This document shows, one piece after another, positions 34,729 through 43,661 of a stretch of 64,000 nucleotides of DNA. The notes beneath the pieces were generated by a model that was given only the letters and a program-made list of their open reading frames with translations, was not told where the DNA came from and did no database searches. The stretch is from Astrobacterium formosum (GTDB lineage Bacteria > Pseudomonadota > Alphaproteobacteria > Rhizobiales > Xanthobacteraceae), in the NCBI GenBank assembly GCA_030848545.1, contig JAVDCA010000005.1:213896-277895 (forward strand), written 5' to 3'. A program made the translations under genes and the position numbers. The first letter of the stretch is position 1; the number at the start of each line of letters is the position of its first letter.

Positions 34729-37700
34729 TTACAGGCCGAGCGTTGCCTGCGTGGGCGTGCCGCGGCCGACGCTGGCGGAGAGCTGGGCGACCCGGATCGT
34801 GAGCGCGCCCTGCGGGGCGCCGAAATCCGCGAGTTCGTCCGCCGCCGCGTAGAGGACCGCGGGAATCGACGCGGCCAGCGTGCGCTTCACGGTCGCGGCC
34901 GCCATGACGTCGACCTCGTAGGCCTCGCGTTCTTCGCCGAGCGGCACGTCCGTGACCTCCCAGGCATCGCCACCGAGCCGGGTGCGCCGGATCCATTTGA
35001 GTTCGATGCCGGCCGCGGTGCGGCGACCCGCAAGATGCACCGGCGACAGCGGCTTGAGCGCCACCGGCCCGGGCGTCACCGCGACGGCGGCGGCGGTCAA
35101 GTCGCCATGCCCGCGCGCCGCGGCGGCGAAGCGCAGCGACAGAGCGACGCCGAGGGCTTCGACGCCTTGCGCCACCATGACGAGATGGCGGTCGAGGAGA
35201 ACAAACGGCGCGCCGGCCGGCAGCGGATCGCCCTGCGCCCATTCGCTGCCGCCCTGGCCGCGCAGGAGCCGCGACAGAAGGTAGGTCCGCGGCGCCACCA
35301 GTTCGGCATGGGCGAACTGGACGACCTCCCAGGCGCCGTCCGGACGCCGCAGCACCGCCATGTTGGCGCCCGCGAGCAGCGCCGCATCGGAGACGGACGA
35401 CAGCACGCCGCCGAAGAGTTCGATGCGCACCCCCGCGCCCTTGTCCCACCGGCCCGCGGGCCCACGCGGAAGGTCGTCGCGCGTTGCCCCCATCACCGAC
35501 GGCGCCAGCGCAACGCCGGTGCGGGTGAAGCTTGATCCGTCGGTCGAGCGCCACATGGCGACCGGTCCGGGCCACGGCGCCGCGAACACGGCGGCGCGGG
35601 TCAGCACCGGCGCGCTCTCGCCCATCGACGGCAGGTCGAGGGTGAGGGCATGCACCGGTCCTTCCGCCGGCGGCGAAGCGGGCGCCGGCCGGCGCGGAGC
35701 CGTGAGCGGCAGCGCGAACACTTCCGGATCGATCGCACGGGCATCGATGCGGCGCGCGGGGCCATCGGCGACGTCGCGCAGCTCGACGAGCCGGCGGCGG
35801 CCGCCCGCGGTGAGCGCGACCACGTCGCCGGGCTCGAGGGCGAGACGGCTCGGCGGCAAAGCGAAAGCGGCGCTCTCGCGCCCTGCCCAGAGGTCCTGCA
35901 GCCAGATGTCCGCCCGCCGCGCGGCGACGGCGGTATCCATCACGGCGGCGAGGTCGGCCCGGCCCATGCGCGTGCTGCCGACGGTGAGCCGGCGCGACTG
36001 CACGGCGGCGCGGCGATAGTCGGTGAACGGGTCCGAGAAGGCGAGCGCGACCTCGCGCGGCAGCTCGGTCTCCTGCGCGCGCACGAGCCGGTACGGGACG
36101 GCGCGCTCGGCCAGAACGAGATCGCCTTCGACGAGTTCGACGACCGGGGCGCCGCCGCGCGGGGCGAAGCGCACAGTGCCGCCGTCGGCGACGGCATCGA
36201 ACGCAAACGCAAGCGCGAGCGGCTCGATGGCGGCGCGCGGCGACATGGGCCGATCGACCACGTAACCCTCCGGTCCCTCGCCCAGGCGCGAGGCATCGAC
36301 GCCGTCGACGCCGGCGTCGGCGCACAGCGCCGTCACCAATGCGTCGAGGGGCGCGCCGCCCAGCCGGCCGGTCAGCCAATGGCCGGTGTCCCAGTTGGGC
36401 GCATCGCTCCACACGTCGGCCGCCGCCGGAAAAGTCGGATAGGGCCGCGCGTCCCAGGTCCACAGGTGGATCGTGGACGGATCGACCATGGGCCCCCCAT
36501 AGACGGCCGACACCGGATTCATGGACGCGCTCGCCCCAAAGGCGGGATCGAACGCGCCCAGCACCGCTTCGAGGAAGCGGCGCTGCATGCGGTCGTCACG
36601 CCGGCCGGTGGAGAAATACGGCACGCCGCTGTCGACCGATTTCGGATCGGGAAACACGCTCGGCTGGTTCGCCCCCCTGTCGACCGCCGGGCAGCCGACT
36701 TCCGTCAGCCAGATGGGCTTACTCTCGGCCACCCAGGCGGTCGGCGAAGCGAGTTCGGCGCCGCCGACGCGCTCGTGATGGGGATTGCTCCACCAGCTCC
36801 AGATGTCCTTGGCGCGGTACGTCCACGGCTTGCCGAGCCCGTCGATGATCGGCGTGCGCACCTGATCGCGCCGCGCCGCCGCGTCCGTGTAGAACCAGTC
36901 ATAGGCTTCGCCGGCGCGCAGGTTGCGGGAAAGATAATCGCGTTCGTAGATGGACGAGGCCAACGAGCGGTCGAGATGGGTCGCGGTGTCGCGCCAGTCG
37001 GCGAGCGGGGCGTAATAGTCGATGCCGACGGCACCGATCGCGGGCGATGCCCACAGGGGATCGAGGGGAAAGCGCACTTCGCTCGCACCGGCATCGACCA
37101 CGTGGGAACCGTACTCGGTCCAGTCGGCCGCGTAGGTCACGAGCGTACCGCCGCCGACGATCGCCTTGACCTCGGCGGCGAGTTCGACGAGCCGCGTCAC
37201 CGCCGGATAGACGCCAGGCGCCGAGCGCACGCGCGTCAATTCCCGCATCTCCGAGCCGATCAGGAAAGCCTCGACGCCGCCGGCGGTCGCGGCGAGGCCC
37301 GCATAGTGCAGGATCATGCGCCGATACCCGAAGGCGTCCGGATCGCCGACGCCGAAGAAGGCGTCGATTTGCGCGGCCGCCGCCGCGCTGCCGTCCGGCG
37401 TGCCGGGCCGGCCGGGGGCCGGATCGCAGGTGATGCGGCCGCGCCACGGATAGGGCGGCTGCGGCGCCACGCCGGTGTGCGGGTCGATGCGCGGATTGCC
37501 GGCCGCCACGTCCATCATGATGAAAGGATAGAGCGTGACCTTCAGTCCCCTCGCCCTCAGTTCCTGGATCAGGTGGACGACGCTCGCGTCCGACGGCGTG
37601 CCCCCGAAAGCGGCGTGGCCGTCGACGGTGGTGACCAGATGGGCGACGGGACGGGTGACGCCGGCGACCGACCAGATGAAGGGACGGGTCTCCTTGATGT

Positions 37701-38595
37701 CGGAATCGACCCCGGGCCGCAGCGTGCACTGCCCGGCGCGCAGATCGTCGCCGAACCAGGCGACCACGACGGCGACCCGTTCGAGGTGCGGGCACGTGGC
37801 CTGGAGGTCGTCGAGGGCGGCTTCCACATCGGCCAAATGGGTGGTCACGTGGCGGTTTTCCGGCGCCGACCAGCCGACGCCGAGCCCGCGCGTCACCGTC
37901 GCGGGCTCGTAGCCGAACTCGGTGGTGCCCGGAATCAGGGTGACGGCGCGCACCATCTTCTCGAGCGCGCCGATGGGCCGCATCACCTCGAACGACAATT
38001 GCGGAATGCGGTTGCCGAACGCTTCCAGCGGCAGGCGCTCGAACACCACATAGGCGAGGCCCCGATAGGCGGGCGCCTGCCCGGCCCCTTCCTTGGCGAC
38101 GATCAGGGCGTCAGGGGCCTGCGTTTCGTCGCCGCGATAAAGCCGCATGTTGATCCCGGACAGGTCGAGCGGCTTGCCGTCGGCCCAGATGCGGCCGACA
38201 CGGCCGATCGGGCCTTCGCAGAGCCCGACGGCGAAATTGGCGAAATACGCATAGGTCGTCGCGCTCGCGGTGGCGCCGCCGCCGCCACCCTTGCCGCCGC
38301 CGCTCTCCTCCTCGCGCGTCGTCACGACTTCCTCGAGCCGGGTCGCCCAGATCATCTCGCCGGCGAGCCGCACACGCCCATAGACGCGCGGGATCGGCGC
38401 CCCTTCGGTGGACGCCATGACGTCGAGATCGGCGAGCCGCGGTCCCTCGGTGTTGCGCGTCGACTTCGATCCGAACAGCGCGTGGTCGATCAGGTTGCCG
38501 GCGACCGCACCCGCGAGCCGCCCCGCGATGGTCCCGATCGGCCCGAACATGCCGCCCACGGCGGCCCCGGCAGTGGAAAGCAGAAGTGCGGCCAT
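34729..38595 (-). CDS. GTA TIM-barrel 'megatron' baseplate/host-specificity protein
   Basis: A 1288-residue protein matching RcGTA g15-type proteins. The N-terminus has a Gly/Ala-rich hydrophobic stretch and VYGRVRLAGEMIWATRLEEV (tail-hub type). Residues about 400-760 are the GTA TIM-barrel-like domain (LKVTLYPFIMMDVAAGNPR, YAADWTEYGSHVVDAG, IGIDYY-type strand, KDIWSWWSNPHHER, KPIWLTEVGCPAVDRGANQP). A phage-tail-type C-terminal part follows (HLWTWDARPYPTFP; FRRLPREVAL-like segments). A Gly-rich linker GGGKGGGGG lies near 105. It is the largest structural gene of the cluster and is preceded by the NlpC peptidase gene, from which a palindromic repeat separates it. Confidence 0.93.
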   Translation of the reverse strand: MAALLLSTAGAAVGGMFGPIGTIAGRLAGAVAGNLIDHALFGSKSTRNTEGPRLADLDVMASTEGAPIPRVYGRVRLAGEMIWATRLEEVVTTREEESGGGKGGGGGATASATTYAYFANFAVGLCEGPIGRVGRIWADGKPLDLSGINMRLYRGDETQAPDALIVAKEGAGQAPAYRGLAYVVFERLPLEAFGNRIPQLSFEVMRPIGALEKMVRAVTLIPGTTEFGYEPATVTRGLGVGWSAPENRHVTTHLADVEAALDDLQATCPHLERVAVVVAWFGDDLRAGQCTLRPGVDSDIKETRPFIWSVAGVTRPVAHLVTTVDGHAAFGGTPSDASVVHLIQELRARGLKVTLYPFIMMDVAAGNPRIDPHTGVAPQPPYPWRGRITCDPAPGRPGTPDGSAAAAAQIDAFFGVGDPDAFGYRRMILHYAGLAATAGGVEAFLIGSEMRELTRVRSAPGVYPAVTRLVELAAEVKAIVGGGTLVTYAADWTEYGSHVVDAGASEVRFPLDPLWASPAIGAVGIDYYAPLADWRDTATHLDRSLASSIYERDYLSRNLRAGEAYDWFYTDAAARRDQVRTPIIDGLGKPWTYRAKDIWSWWSNPHHERVGGAELASPTAWVAESKPIWLTEVGCPAVDRGANQPSVFPDPKSVDSGVPYFSTGRRDDRMQRRFLEAVLGAFDPAFGASASMNPVSAVYGGPMVDPSTIHLWTWDARPYPTFPAAADVWSDAPNWDTGHWLTGRLGGAPLDALVTALCADAGVDGVDASRLGEGPEGYVVDRPMSPRAAIEPLALAFAFDAVADGGTVRFAPRGGAPVVELVEGDLVLAERAVPYRLVRAQETELPREVALAFSDPFTDYRRAAVQSRRLTVGSTRMGRADLAAVMDTAVAARRADIWLQDLWAGRESAAFALPPSRLALEPGDVVALTAGGRRRLVELRDVADGPARRIDARAIDPEVFALPLTAPRRPAPASPPAEGPVHALTLDLPSMGESAPVLTRAAVFAAPWPGPVAMWRSTDGSSFTRTGVALAPSVMGATRDDLPRGPAGRWDKGAGVRIELFGGVLSSVSDAALLAGANMAVLRRPDGAWEVVQFAHAELVAPRTYLLSRLLRGQGGSEWAQGDPLPAGAPFVLLDRHLVMVAQGVEALGVALSLRFAAAARGHGDLTAAAVAVTPGPVALKPLSPVHLAGRRTAAGIELKWIRRTRLGGDAWEVTDVPLGEEREAYEVDVMAAATVKRTLAASIPAVLYAAADELADFGAPQGALTIRVAQLSASVGRGTPTQATLGL

Positions 38596-38632
38596 GGGGA
38601 GACTCCGTGAGTGAAGGTGAGCGCCAAACCAT

Positions 38633-38785
38633 CCCTCCCCTGAAAGGGGAGGGTCCGCCCGAATGGCGGGGGTGGGGTCAAGCGGCAGAGGTCAAGAACT
38701 CAGGCCCTGAGGTCGGGGCCAAGAGCCCCCACCCGACGCCTTCGGCGCCACCCTCCCCCGCGCAAGGGCGCGGAGGAGGGATCAG
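38633..38785. repeat. Palindromic repeat block between megatron and NlpC/P60 genes
   Basis: It contains CCCTCCCCT (38633-38641) / AGGGGAGGG (38645-38653), a GGCGGGGGTGGGG versus CCCCCACCC inverted pair across the block, and a CGCCTTCGGCG hairpin near 38740. The general composition matches the other CCTCCCC-type elements in this window. Such insertions between co-oriented tail genes are unusual in an otherwise tight cluster. Confidence 0.7.
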
Positions 38786-38803
38786 GCCTCGCGTGTGATG
38801 GCC

Positions 38804-39247
38804 TCAGATCCCGCCGACACCCGGAAAACGGAACCCGTAGGCGAGCCGGCGGCGCCACCACGGCGCCAGCGCAACTTCGGCGACGGCGGCGCCGTCATGG
38901 GCGTGCACCATGCGCTCCGGCGCGGTCACGATCGCGGCGTGCTTGGCCGGCAGGCCGGCGCGCCAACGGAACAGGATGACGTCGCCGGGACCTATCGCCG
39001 CCGGCGCGATCTCGACGAGATGGCGCCGCGCCGCCATGGCGAGCGTCTCGATGCCGGACGCCTCGGCCCAGTCGGGTGCATAGGGCGGCGCCAGTTCCGG
39101 CTCCTCGCCGACGACCTCGCGCCACACTCCGCGCAACAGCCCGAGGCAGTCGCAGCCGACGCCCTTGAGCGAGGCCTGATGGCGATACGGCGTGCCGATC
39201 CAGGAGCGCGCTTCGGTGATGATGAGGGCGGGGGTGATAACAGCCAT
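38804..39247 (-). CDS. NlpC/P60 family peptidase, GTA cell-wall peptidase
   Basis: A 147-residue enzyme matching RcGTA g14-type peptidases. The catalytic cysteine is in GVGCDCLGLLRGVWREV (about residue 34), and the histidine is in GLPAKHAAIVTAP. It cleaves peptidoglycan stem peptides so the tail can penetrate the wall. Its place between DUF2163 and the megatron is the canonical GTA order. Palindromic repeats flank it on both sides. Confidence 0.92.
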   Translation of the reverse strand: MAVITPALIITEARSWIGTPYRHQASLKGVGCDCLGLLRGVWREVVGEEPELAPPYAPDWAEASGIETLAMAARRHLVEIAPAAIGPGDVILFRWRAGLPAKHAAIVTAPERMVHAHDGAAVAEVALAPWWRRRLAYGFRFPGVGGI

Positions 39248-39280
39248 GAAATCTCTCCCGTATCGATTGGCACGGCGCTT

Positions 39281-39421
39281 CCTCTCCCTCTCCCCGCAAG
39301 CGGGGAGAGGGTCGGGGTGAGGGGCTCTTGTCGCGAGTACAGAGCCCGAGGCGACGGCCCCTCACCCGCCATCCGGGCGCTTCGCGCCGGATGGCGACCT
39401 CTCCCCGCAAGCGGGGAGAGG
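39281..39421. repeat. Two-hairpin palindromic repeat between NlpC/P60 and DUF2163 genes
   Basis: First hairpin CCCTCTCCCCGC (39286-39297), AA loop, GCGGGGAGAGGG (39300-39311). Second hairpin CCTCTCCCCGC (39398-39408), AA, GCGGGGAGAGG (39411-39421). Between them lies GCCATCCGG/CCGGATGGC (near 39369-39395). This is the same family as the elements at 17257, 42362, 47808 and 63937. Confidence 0.92.
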
Positions 39422-39467
39422 TGAAGGAAGGCCACGGCAAGGCGCGAATAATTGAATGAGAATTCCC

Positions 39468-40361
39468 CTACCCCGCGAGACTCCCCCCATCGTGCCCGGC
39501 CTCGCCCTGCACGGCGTAGCGCACCACGAAATCGTTGCCGGGGATGTGCGGGAAGCCGCGGAAGTTTTCCGCATTGGCGAAGCGGTCGCGGCAGGTCGCG
39601 AAGCGCTTGTCGCAGCCGGCCGTGACCGTGAACGTGTCCCCCGGCGCGATCGGATACGGCATCGCCTGCCACAGGGTCAGCATCACGTCGCCTGAATCGG
39701 CGCGGTGGATCTTGACCTCGGCGGCAAGCCCCGCATTGGCGCCGCCGGAAAACACCAGCCGGCCGCCGGTGAACCAGCCGTCGGCGAATCCACCGAGACC
39801 GTCGGCCGAGAACACCGCCGTGCCGGCGAGCGCCGCGACGTGGCCTGTGCCCTTGACGGCGAGCGCGTCGAGATCGACGCGGCAGCGGGCGTCGCCGATA
39901 TCCGCTCCGCAGGTCGCGGTGTAGAGCCGGCCGCTCTCCTGGTTGAGACGGTCGGACGGCGAGCGCAGCTCGGCCGCAAACGCAAAACCTTCGCGGCGCA
40001 CCTCGCCGACCGTGCCGGCGGCGAGGAGCGCGAAGAGATGCGGCTCGCTCCAGTCCACCAGGAAGACCTTCACTTCGGCGGCGTCCCAACGCCCGGCGGC
40101 GAGATCGTCCTCGGTCAATGATTCGTCGGCGAGCGCGCCGGAGAATTCGCCGCCATCCACCTGCAGGCCGAGCCGCGCCGTCGCTTCCGAGGCGTCAAGC
40201 CCAGTGCCGGCCAGGCAGGTGACGCCGTCGACGACGAGATCGCGGTCGTGATCGGTGAACCCCATGGTGACGCCGTCGCGGCGGCGCAGGACATGGCAGC
40301 GCGCGAGCGTCGTGACGCCGGCGTCGAGTCTGGCCTGCAGGGCGGGCGGAATGGAGCGCAT
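39468..40361 (-). CDS. DUF2163 family tail protein (GTA hub type)
   Basis: A 297-residue protein from the ATG at 40361 (MRSIPPALQARLDAGVTTLA), preceded by GAGG. The DUF2163 domain covers the first about 160 residues (CHVLRRRDGVTMGFTDHDRD, GLQVDGGEFSGAL). The C-terminal phage_BR0599-type Cys-rich end has CGADIGDARCRVDLDAL and CDKRFATCRDRFANAENFRG. It corresponds to RcGTA g13, part of the tail-tip hub. Upstream of it should come DUF2460 (g12), but in this window that gene is 21 kb away. Immediately upstream here is instead a divergent phosphatase gene. Confidence 0.92.
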   Translation of the reverse strand: MRSIPPALQARLDAGVTTLARCHVLRRRDGVTMGFTDHDRDLVVDGVTCLAGTGLDASEATARLGLQVDGGEFSGALADESLTEDDLAAGRWDAAEVKVFLVDWSEPHLFALLAAGTVGEVRREGFAFAAELRSPSDRLNQESGRLYTATCGADIGDARCRVDLDALAVKGTGHVAALAGTAVFSADGLGGFADGWFTGGRLVFSGGANAGLAAEVKIHRADSGDVMLTLWQAMPYPIAPGDTFTVTAGCDKRFATCRDRFANAENFRGFPHIPGNDFVVRYAVQGEAGHDGGSLAG

Positions 40362-40432
40362 GGGCGACCTCTTTTGGATTGCCGGACGTGACGCACGCGC
40401 GGCGACGAACGCGCAAAACACCGCGCTATGAA

Positions 40433-40442
40433 TGTTATAACA
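40433..40442. promoter_or_regulatory. Zur/Fur-box-like palindrome TGTTATAACA
   Basis: A perfect 10-base palindrome TGTTATAACA within GAATGTTATAACAATGC, about 105 bases upstream of the alkaline phosphatase start, in an AT-rich patch in an otherwise GC-rich region. It resembles the core of Zur operators described in proteobacteria. Zinc-dependent control would suit the downstream zinc-enzyme and ABC genes. The palindrome is seen; its function is inference. Confidence 0.5.
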
Positions 40443-40547
40443 ATGCAGTAAAATAGCCTGTTTCACGCAATTCGAAGGCCGAGCGACGGATGTCACGCGA
40501 CTGTCGTTTCAGCGCTCTACCAACAGCTCGCAATCTCAAAACCAGAC

Positions 40548-42308
40548 ATGGGGAAGGCGATGAATTCCGCCGCTCAATTTCTTCTCGGTGCCGCCACGGT
40601 GTTGGCCGCCCTCGGCAGCGCGAATGCGCAGACGATCTATCCCCTGACCCGGGCGGAAATCCTGGTCGGCACCAAGTTCGATCTCAAGGTCGAGTTTCCC
40701 GGCGCGCCGGCGCAGGGCGACGTGCGCGTGACCATCAACGGTCAGGACGCCGCGGCGGTGATCGGCAAGACCGCGACCTTCGTGCAGAAGGAAGACGGCG
40801 GCGACCACTCCGCCTACTGGATCCGCGACGCCGTCCTCGCCAAGCCCGGCCAGTACACCGTCGAGGCGAGCGCCGGCGATCGCAAGGTCAATGTCACCTG
40901 GGAGGCCTTCGCCTCCAACGGCGCGCCCAAGGCCAAGAACGTCATCCTGTTCATCGGCGACGGTCTTTCGGTCGCCCACCGCACCGCCGCCCGCATCCTC
41001 TCGAAAGGCCTGGTCGAAGGCCGCTACGGCGGCGAACTCGCCATGGACGACATGCCCGCCATGGCGCTGGTGTCCACCTCGGGCACCGACTCGGTGGTGA
41101 CCGACAGTGCCAACGGCATGTCGGCCTACACGACCGGCCACAAGTCGTGCGTCAACGCGCTCGGCGTCTACTGCGCCAAGAACAAGAACACCCTCGACCA
41201 CCCCAAGGTCGAGACCATCTCCGAACTGGTCAAGCGCACCCGCGGCATGTCGGTCGGCGTCGTCACCGATTCCGAGATCGAGGACGCCACCCCGGCCGGC
41301 ATGGTCGCCCACACCCGCCGGCGCGCAGACTTCAACGACATCGTCAAGATGTTCTTCGACGTCAAGCCGGAGGTGGTGATCGGCGGCGGCTCGCCGAACT
41401 TCCTCGCCAAGTCGACGCCGGGATCCAAGCGCACCGACGACACCGACTACATCAAGAAGTTCGAGGCCGAGGGCTACAAGTTCGTGTCGACCAAGGCCGA
41501 ACTCGCCGCCGCCAAGGGCGAGCGCAAGGTGCTCGGCCTGTTCAACACCGGCAATATCGACGGGGCGCTCGATCGCTTCTTCCTCAAGAAGGGCACGGTG
41601 TCGAAATTCCCCGACCAGCCGGACCTGACCGACTCGGTGCGGCTCGCCCTCGATGTCCTTTCCAAGAACGACAAGGGCTTCGTGCTGATGGTCGAAGCGG
41701 CCCGCATCGACAAGTACAGCCATTCGATGGACTGGGAGCGGGCCATCTACGATACCATCATGCTCGACAACGCCGTCAAGCTCGCCAAGGACTTCGCGGC
41801 GGCGAAGAACGACACGCTGATCATCGTCATCGGTGACCACACCCATCCCGTCGGCATCATCGGCACCTATGACGACGACAAGCCCGGCAAGGAGCCGCGC
41901 GACAAGCTCGGCACCTATGCGGCGGCCGGCTTTCCCAACTATCCGGCGCCCAACGCCGACGGCTATCCCGACAAGGTCGACGTGTCGCGCCGCCTCGCCT
42001 TCGTGTTCGGCTCCTATCCGGACCATTGCGAGACCGGCAAGCCGTTCCTCGATGTGGAGCGCGTGCCGGCCGTCGCCGGCCCGACCAAGGGGACCTTCGT
42101 GGCCAACGAGAAGTACTGCGGCGAAGGCACCACCCGTCGTGCCGGCAACCTGCCCCTCGATCACAACCAGGGTGTCCATTCCGCCGACGACGTCGTCGTG
42201 ACCGCAATGGGTCCCGGTTCGGAGCAGTTCCGCGGCCGCATCGACAACACCCGCGTGTTCCGCTTCATGACCAACGCGCTCGGGCTGGGCTCGGCGCAGA
42301 GCCAGTGA
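40548..42308 (+). CDS. Alkaline phosphatase family protein, exported
   Basis: A 586-residue enzyme with a signal peptide (FLLGAATVLAALGSANA, cleavage near residue 27). A beta-sandwich N-terminal region of about 100 residues (LKVEFPGAPAQGDVRVTING) precedes the alkaline phosphatase domain. Metal and catalytic motifs are visible: FIGDGLSVAH (metal ligand Asp138), VTDSANGMSAYTTG with the nucleophile Ser187, GVVTDSEIEDATPAG, MVEAARIDKYSHSMD, IGDHTHPVG and the late histidine in DHNQGVHSADDVVV. It hydrolyses phosphomonoesters in the periplasm and needs zinc. It is first in a plus-strand run with an exported protein and an ABC transporter, downstream of a Zur-like box. A start 12 bases later (MNSAAQ) is possible. 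Confidence 0.93.
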   Translation: MGKAMNSAAQFLLGAATVLAALGSANAQTIYPLTRAEILVGTKFDLKVEFPGAPAQGDVRVTINGQDAAAVIGKTATFVQKEDGGDHSAYWIRDAVLAKPGQYTVEASAGDRKVNVTWEAFASNGAPKAKNVILFIGDGLSVAHRTAARILSKGLVEGRYGGELAMDDMPAMALVSTSGTDSVVTDSANGMSAYTTGHKSCVNALGVYCAKNKNTLDHPKVETISELVKRTRGMSVGVVTDSEIEDATPAGMVAHTRRRADFNDIVKMFFDVKPEVVIGGGSPNFLAKSTPGSKRTDDTDYIKKFEAEGYKFVSTKAELAAAKGERKVLGLFNTGNIDGALDRFFLKKGTVSKFPDQPDLTDSVRLALDVLSKNDKGFVLMVEAARIDKYSHSMDWERAIYDTIMLDNAVKLAKDFAAAKNDTLIIVIGDHTHPVGIIGTYDDDKPGKEPRDKLGTYAAAGFPNYPAPNADGYPDKVDVSRRLAFVFGSYPDHCETGKPFLDVERVPAVAGPTKGTFVANEKYCGEGTTRRAGNLPLDHNQGVHSADDVVVTAMGPGSEQFRGRIDNTRVFRFMTNALGLGSAQSQ

Positions 42309-42331
42309 TCCTTACTGACGTGTCGACGCTG

Positions 42332-42961
42332 ATGAGACCGTGGACGACGAGCCTCGCCCCACCGTCCCCTCCCCCGCTTGCGGGGGAGGGACAGGGAGGG
42401 GGAACGCGGCCGGGCGTTTACCTCGAGGCAGCCCCCTCCCCACCCCTCCCCCGCAAGCGGGGGAGGGAGCAGGCCGAGGACTGGGAGACACTTGAAATCC
42501 GTGACTACCGCTTCGAACTTGCTCCACTGACGCGACGTTTACTGTTCGGCGCATTCGCCGCACTCATCGCAAGGCCCGCCCGCGCCGCCGACGCGACGCC
42601 GCTCGTGTTCGACCAGCTCTACAAGAGCTTCGGGGTGCGCGGCTTGGAGTTTTCCGACACCGTCCTCGCCGCCCGCGGCAAGGACGTATTCATGCGCGGC
42701 TACATGGCGCCGCCGCTCAAGCCCGAAAGCAACTTTTTCGTCCTCACGCGACAACCCCTGGCGCTGTGCCCGTTCTGCCAGTCGGACGCCGACTGGCCCG
42801 TCGATATCGTCGTGGTCTACATGAAGAACGCCTCGGTGCTGGTGTCCGCCGGCGAGCCCATCGTCGCCGCCGGCCGGCTCGAGGTCGGCTCGTGGACCGA
42901 TCCGGAGACCGGATTTGTCAGTCAGATACGCATTGTCGACGCCAGTTTCCGCCGCGGTTGA
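42332..42961 (+). CDS. Small exported protein, DUF3299-like, start uncertain
   Basis: The frame is open from an ATG at 42332, giving 209 residues, but the first about 65 codons are translated from a palindromic repeat (42362-42470) and look non-biological (PSPPPLAGEGQGGG). The real protein probably starts near 42527 with a signal-like LTRRLLFGAFAALIARPARA, where only a CTG is available in frame. The mature part (FDQLYKSFGVRGLEFSDTVL; DVFMRGYMAPPLKPESNFFV; ALCPFCQSDADWPVDIVVVY) resembles DUF3299 proteins that accompany MacB-like ABC transporters. The CxxC in CPFC is a possible metal or redox site. It overlaps the next gene. Confidence 0.6.
   Translation: MRPWTTSLAPPSPPPLAGEGQGGGTRPGVYLEAAPSPPLPRKRGREQAEDWETLEIRDYRFELAPLTRRLLFGAFAALIARPARAADATPLVFDQLYKSFGVRGLEFSDTVLAARGKDVFMRGYMAPPLKPESNFFVLTRQPLALCPFCQSDADWPVDIVVVYMKNASVLVSAGEPIVAAGRLEVGSWTDPETGFVSQIRIVDASFRRG
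42362..42470. repeat. Two-hairpin palindromic repeat overlapping the 5' end of a CDS
   Basis: First hairpin CCCTCCCCCGC (42367-42377), TT, GCGGGGGAGGG (42380-42390). Second hairpin CCCTCCCCCGC (42443-42453), AA, GCGGGGGAGGG (42456-42466). Between them lie GACAGGGAGGGGG and CCCCCTCCCC, also complementary. It is the same family as 47808-47912. It separates the phosphatase from the small exported-protein gene. Confidence 0.92.
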
Positions 42962-43661
42962 CGTCGCCGCCCCGGCAGCCGGCCTCATGGTCCGCGACCT
43001 CGTCGTCGAACGCCGCGAAGCCGGCCGCGCCGTCGGCGCGATCCTGGATCGCGTCGCGCTCGCCGTCGAACCGGGCGCCTTCGTGGCCGTCACCGGACCT
43101 TCGGGCGCCGGCAAGACCACGCTGCTCAACGCCATCGCGGGCCTGACCAAACCCACCGTCGGCACGGTTCTGTGGGACGGCGTCGATGTCGGTGTCTTAT
43201 CGGACGCCAGGCGCGACCGCTGGCGGCGCGACACGGTCGGCCTCGTCTTCCAGGACTTTCAGTTGTTCGCCGAACTCGGCGTTCTCCAGAACATCCTCCT
43301 GCCCATGACCTTCGACCATGTCCGCGTGCCCGCCGCCGCAACCGAACGCGCCAAGGCGCTGGCCGAGCGCGTCGGCCTCGGCGGCCGCAGCCTCGTCGCC
43401 GCAAAGCTCTCGCGCGGCGAGCAGCAGCGGGTCGCGATCGCACGCGCCTTGATGCGCGCCCCGCGCCTCGTCCTCGCCGACGAACCGACCGCCAGCCTGG
43501 ATGCCGCAACTGGCACCCGCATCGCCGATCTCCTGATCGAATCCTGCCGCGACAGCGGCGCGGCGCTGCTGGTCGTGAGCCACGACCCCGCCCTCATCGC
43601 CCGCGCCGACCGGCGCCTGCGATTATCCGGCGGCCGGCTCGAAGCCATGGAGGCATCATGA
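42915..43661 (+). CDS. ABC transporter ATP-binding protein, LolD/MacB-like
   Basis: A 248-residue ATPase from a TTG at 42915 with GGAG seven bases upstream; an ATG at 42987 would give 224 residues. Walker A is GPSGAGKTTLL, the Q-loop FQDFQLF, the signature motif LSRGEQQRVAIARAL, Walker B LVLADEPTASLD and the H-loop VVSHD. The LxQRVAIARAL region and size match the lipoprotein-release/macrolide-export group that works with FtsX-fold permeases. It overlaps the permease start by four bases (ATGA). Confidence 0.93.
   Translation: MSVRYALSTPVSAAVDVAAPAAGLMVRDLVVERREAGRAVGAILDRVALAVEPGAFVAVTGPSGAGKTTLLNAIAGLTKPTVGTVLWDGVDVGVLSDARRDRWRRDTVGLVFQDFQLFAELGVLQNILLPMTFDHVRVPAAATERAKALAERVGLGGRSLVAAKLSRGEQQRVAIARALMRAPRLVLADEPTASLDAATGTRIADLLIESCRDSGAALLVVSHDPALIARADRRLRLSGGRLEAMEAS

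Noticed and set aside
32855..36463. A 1202-codon fusion of the tail fibre with upstream sequence
   Set aside because: The first half is an out-of-frame reading of the megatron gene. The real start is the ATG at 34660 with a good ribosome-binding site and the DUF2793 beginning.
35650..38610. 986-codon plus-strand open frame opposite the megatron gene
   Set aside because: No recognisable domain; the minus strand carries the GTA TIM-barrel protein with all conserved blocks.
39281..39421. CRISPR-like array from repeated CTCTCCCCGC blocks
   Set aside because: Only two hairpin units with a palindromic spacer; spacing and composition match the dispersed intergenic palindromes, not a CRISPR array.
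40362..40550. Attachment-site duplication flanking the 21-kb interruption of the GTA cluster
   Set aside because: I compared the sequences next to DUF2163 (40362-40550) and DUF2460 (61430-61560) and saw no shared direct repeat, tRNA end or integrase gene, so no att sites can be claimed.
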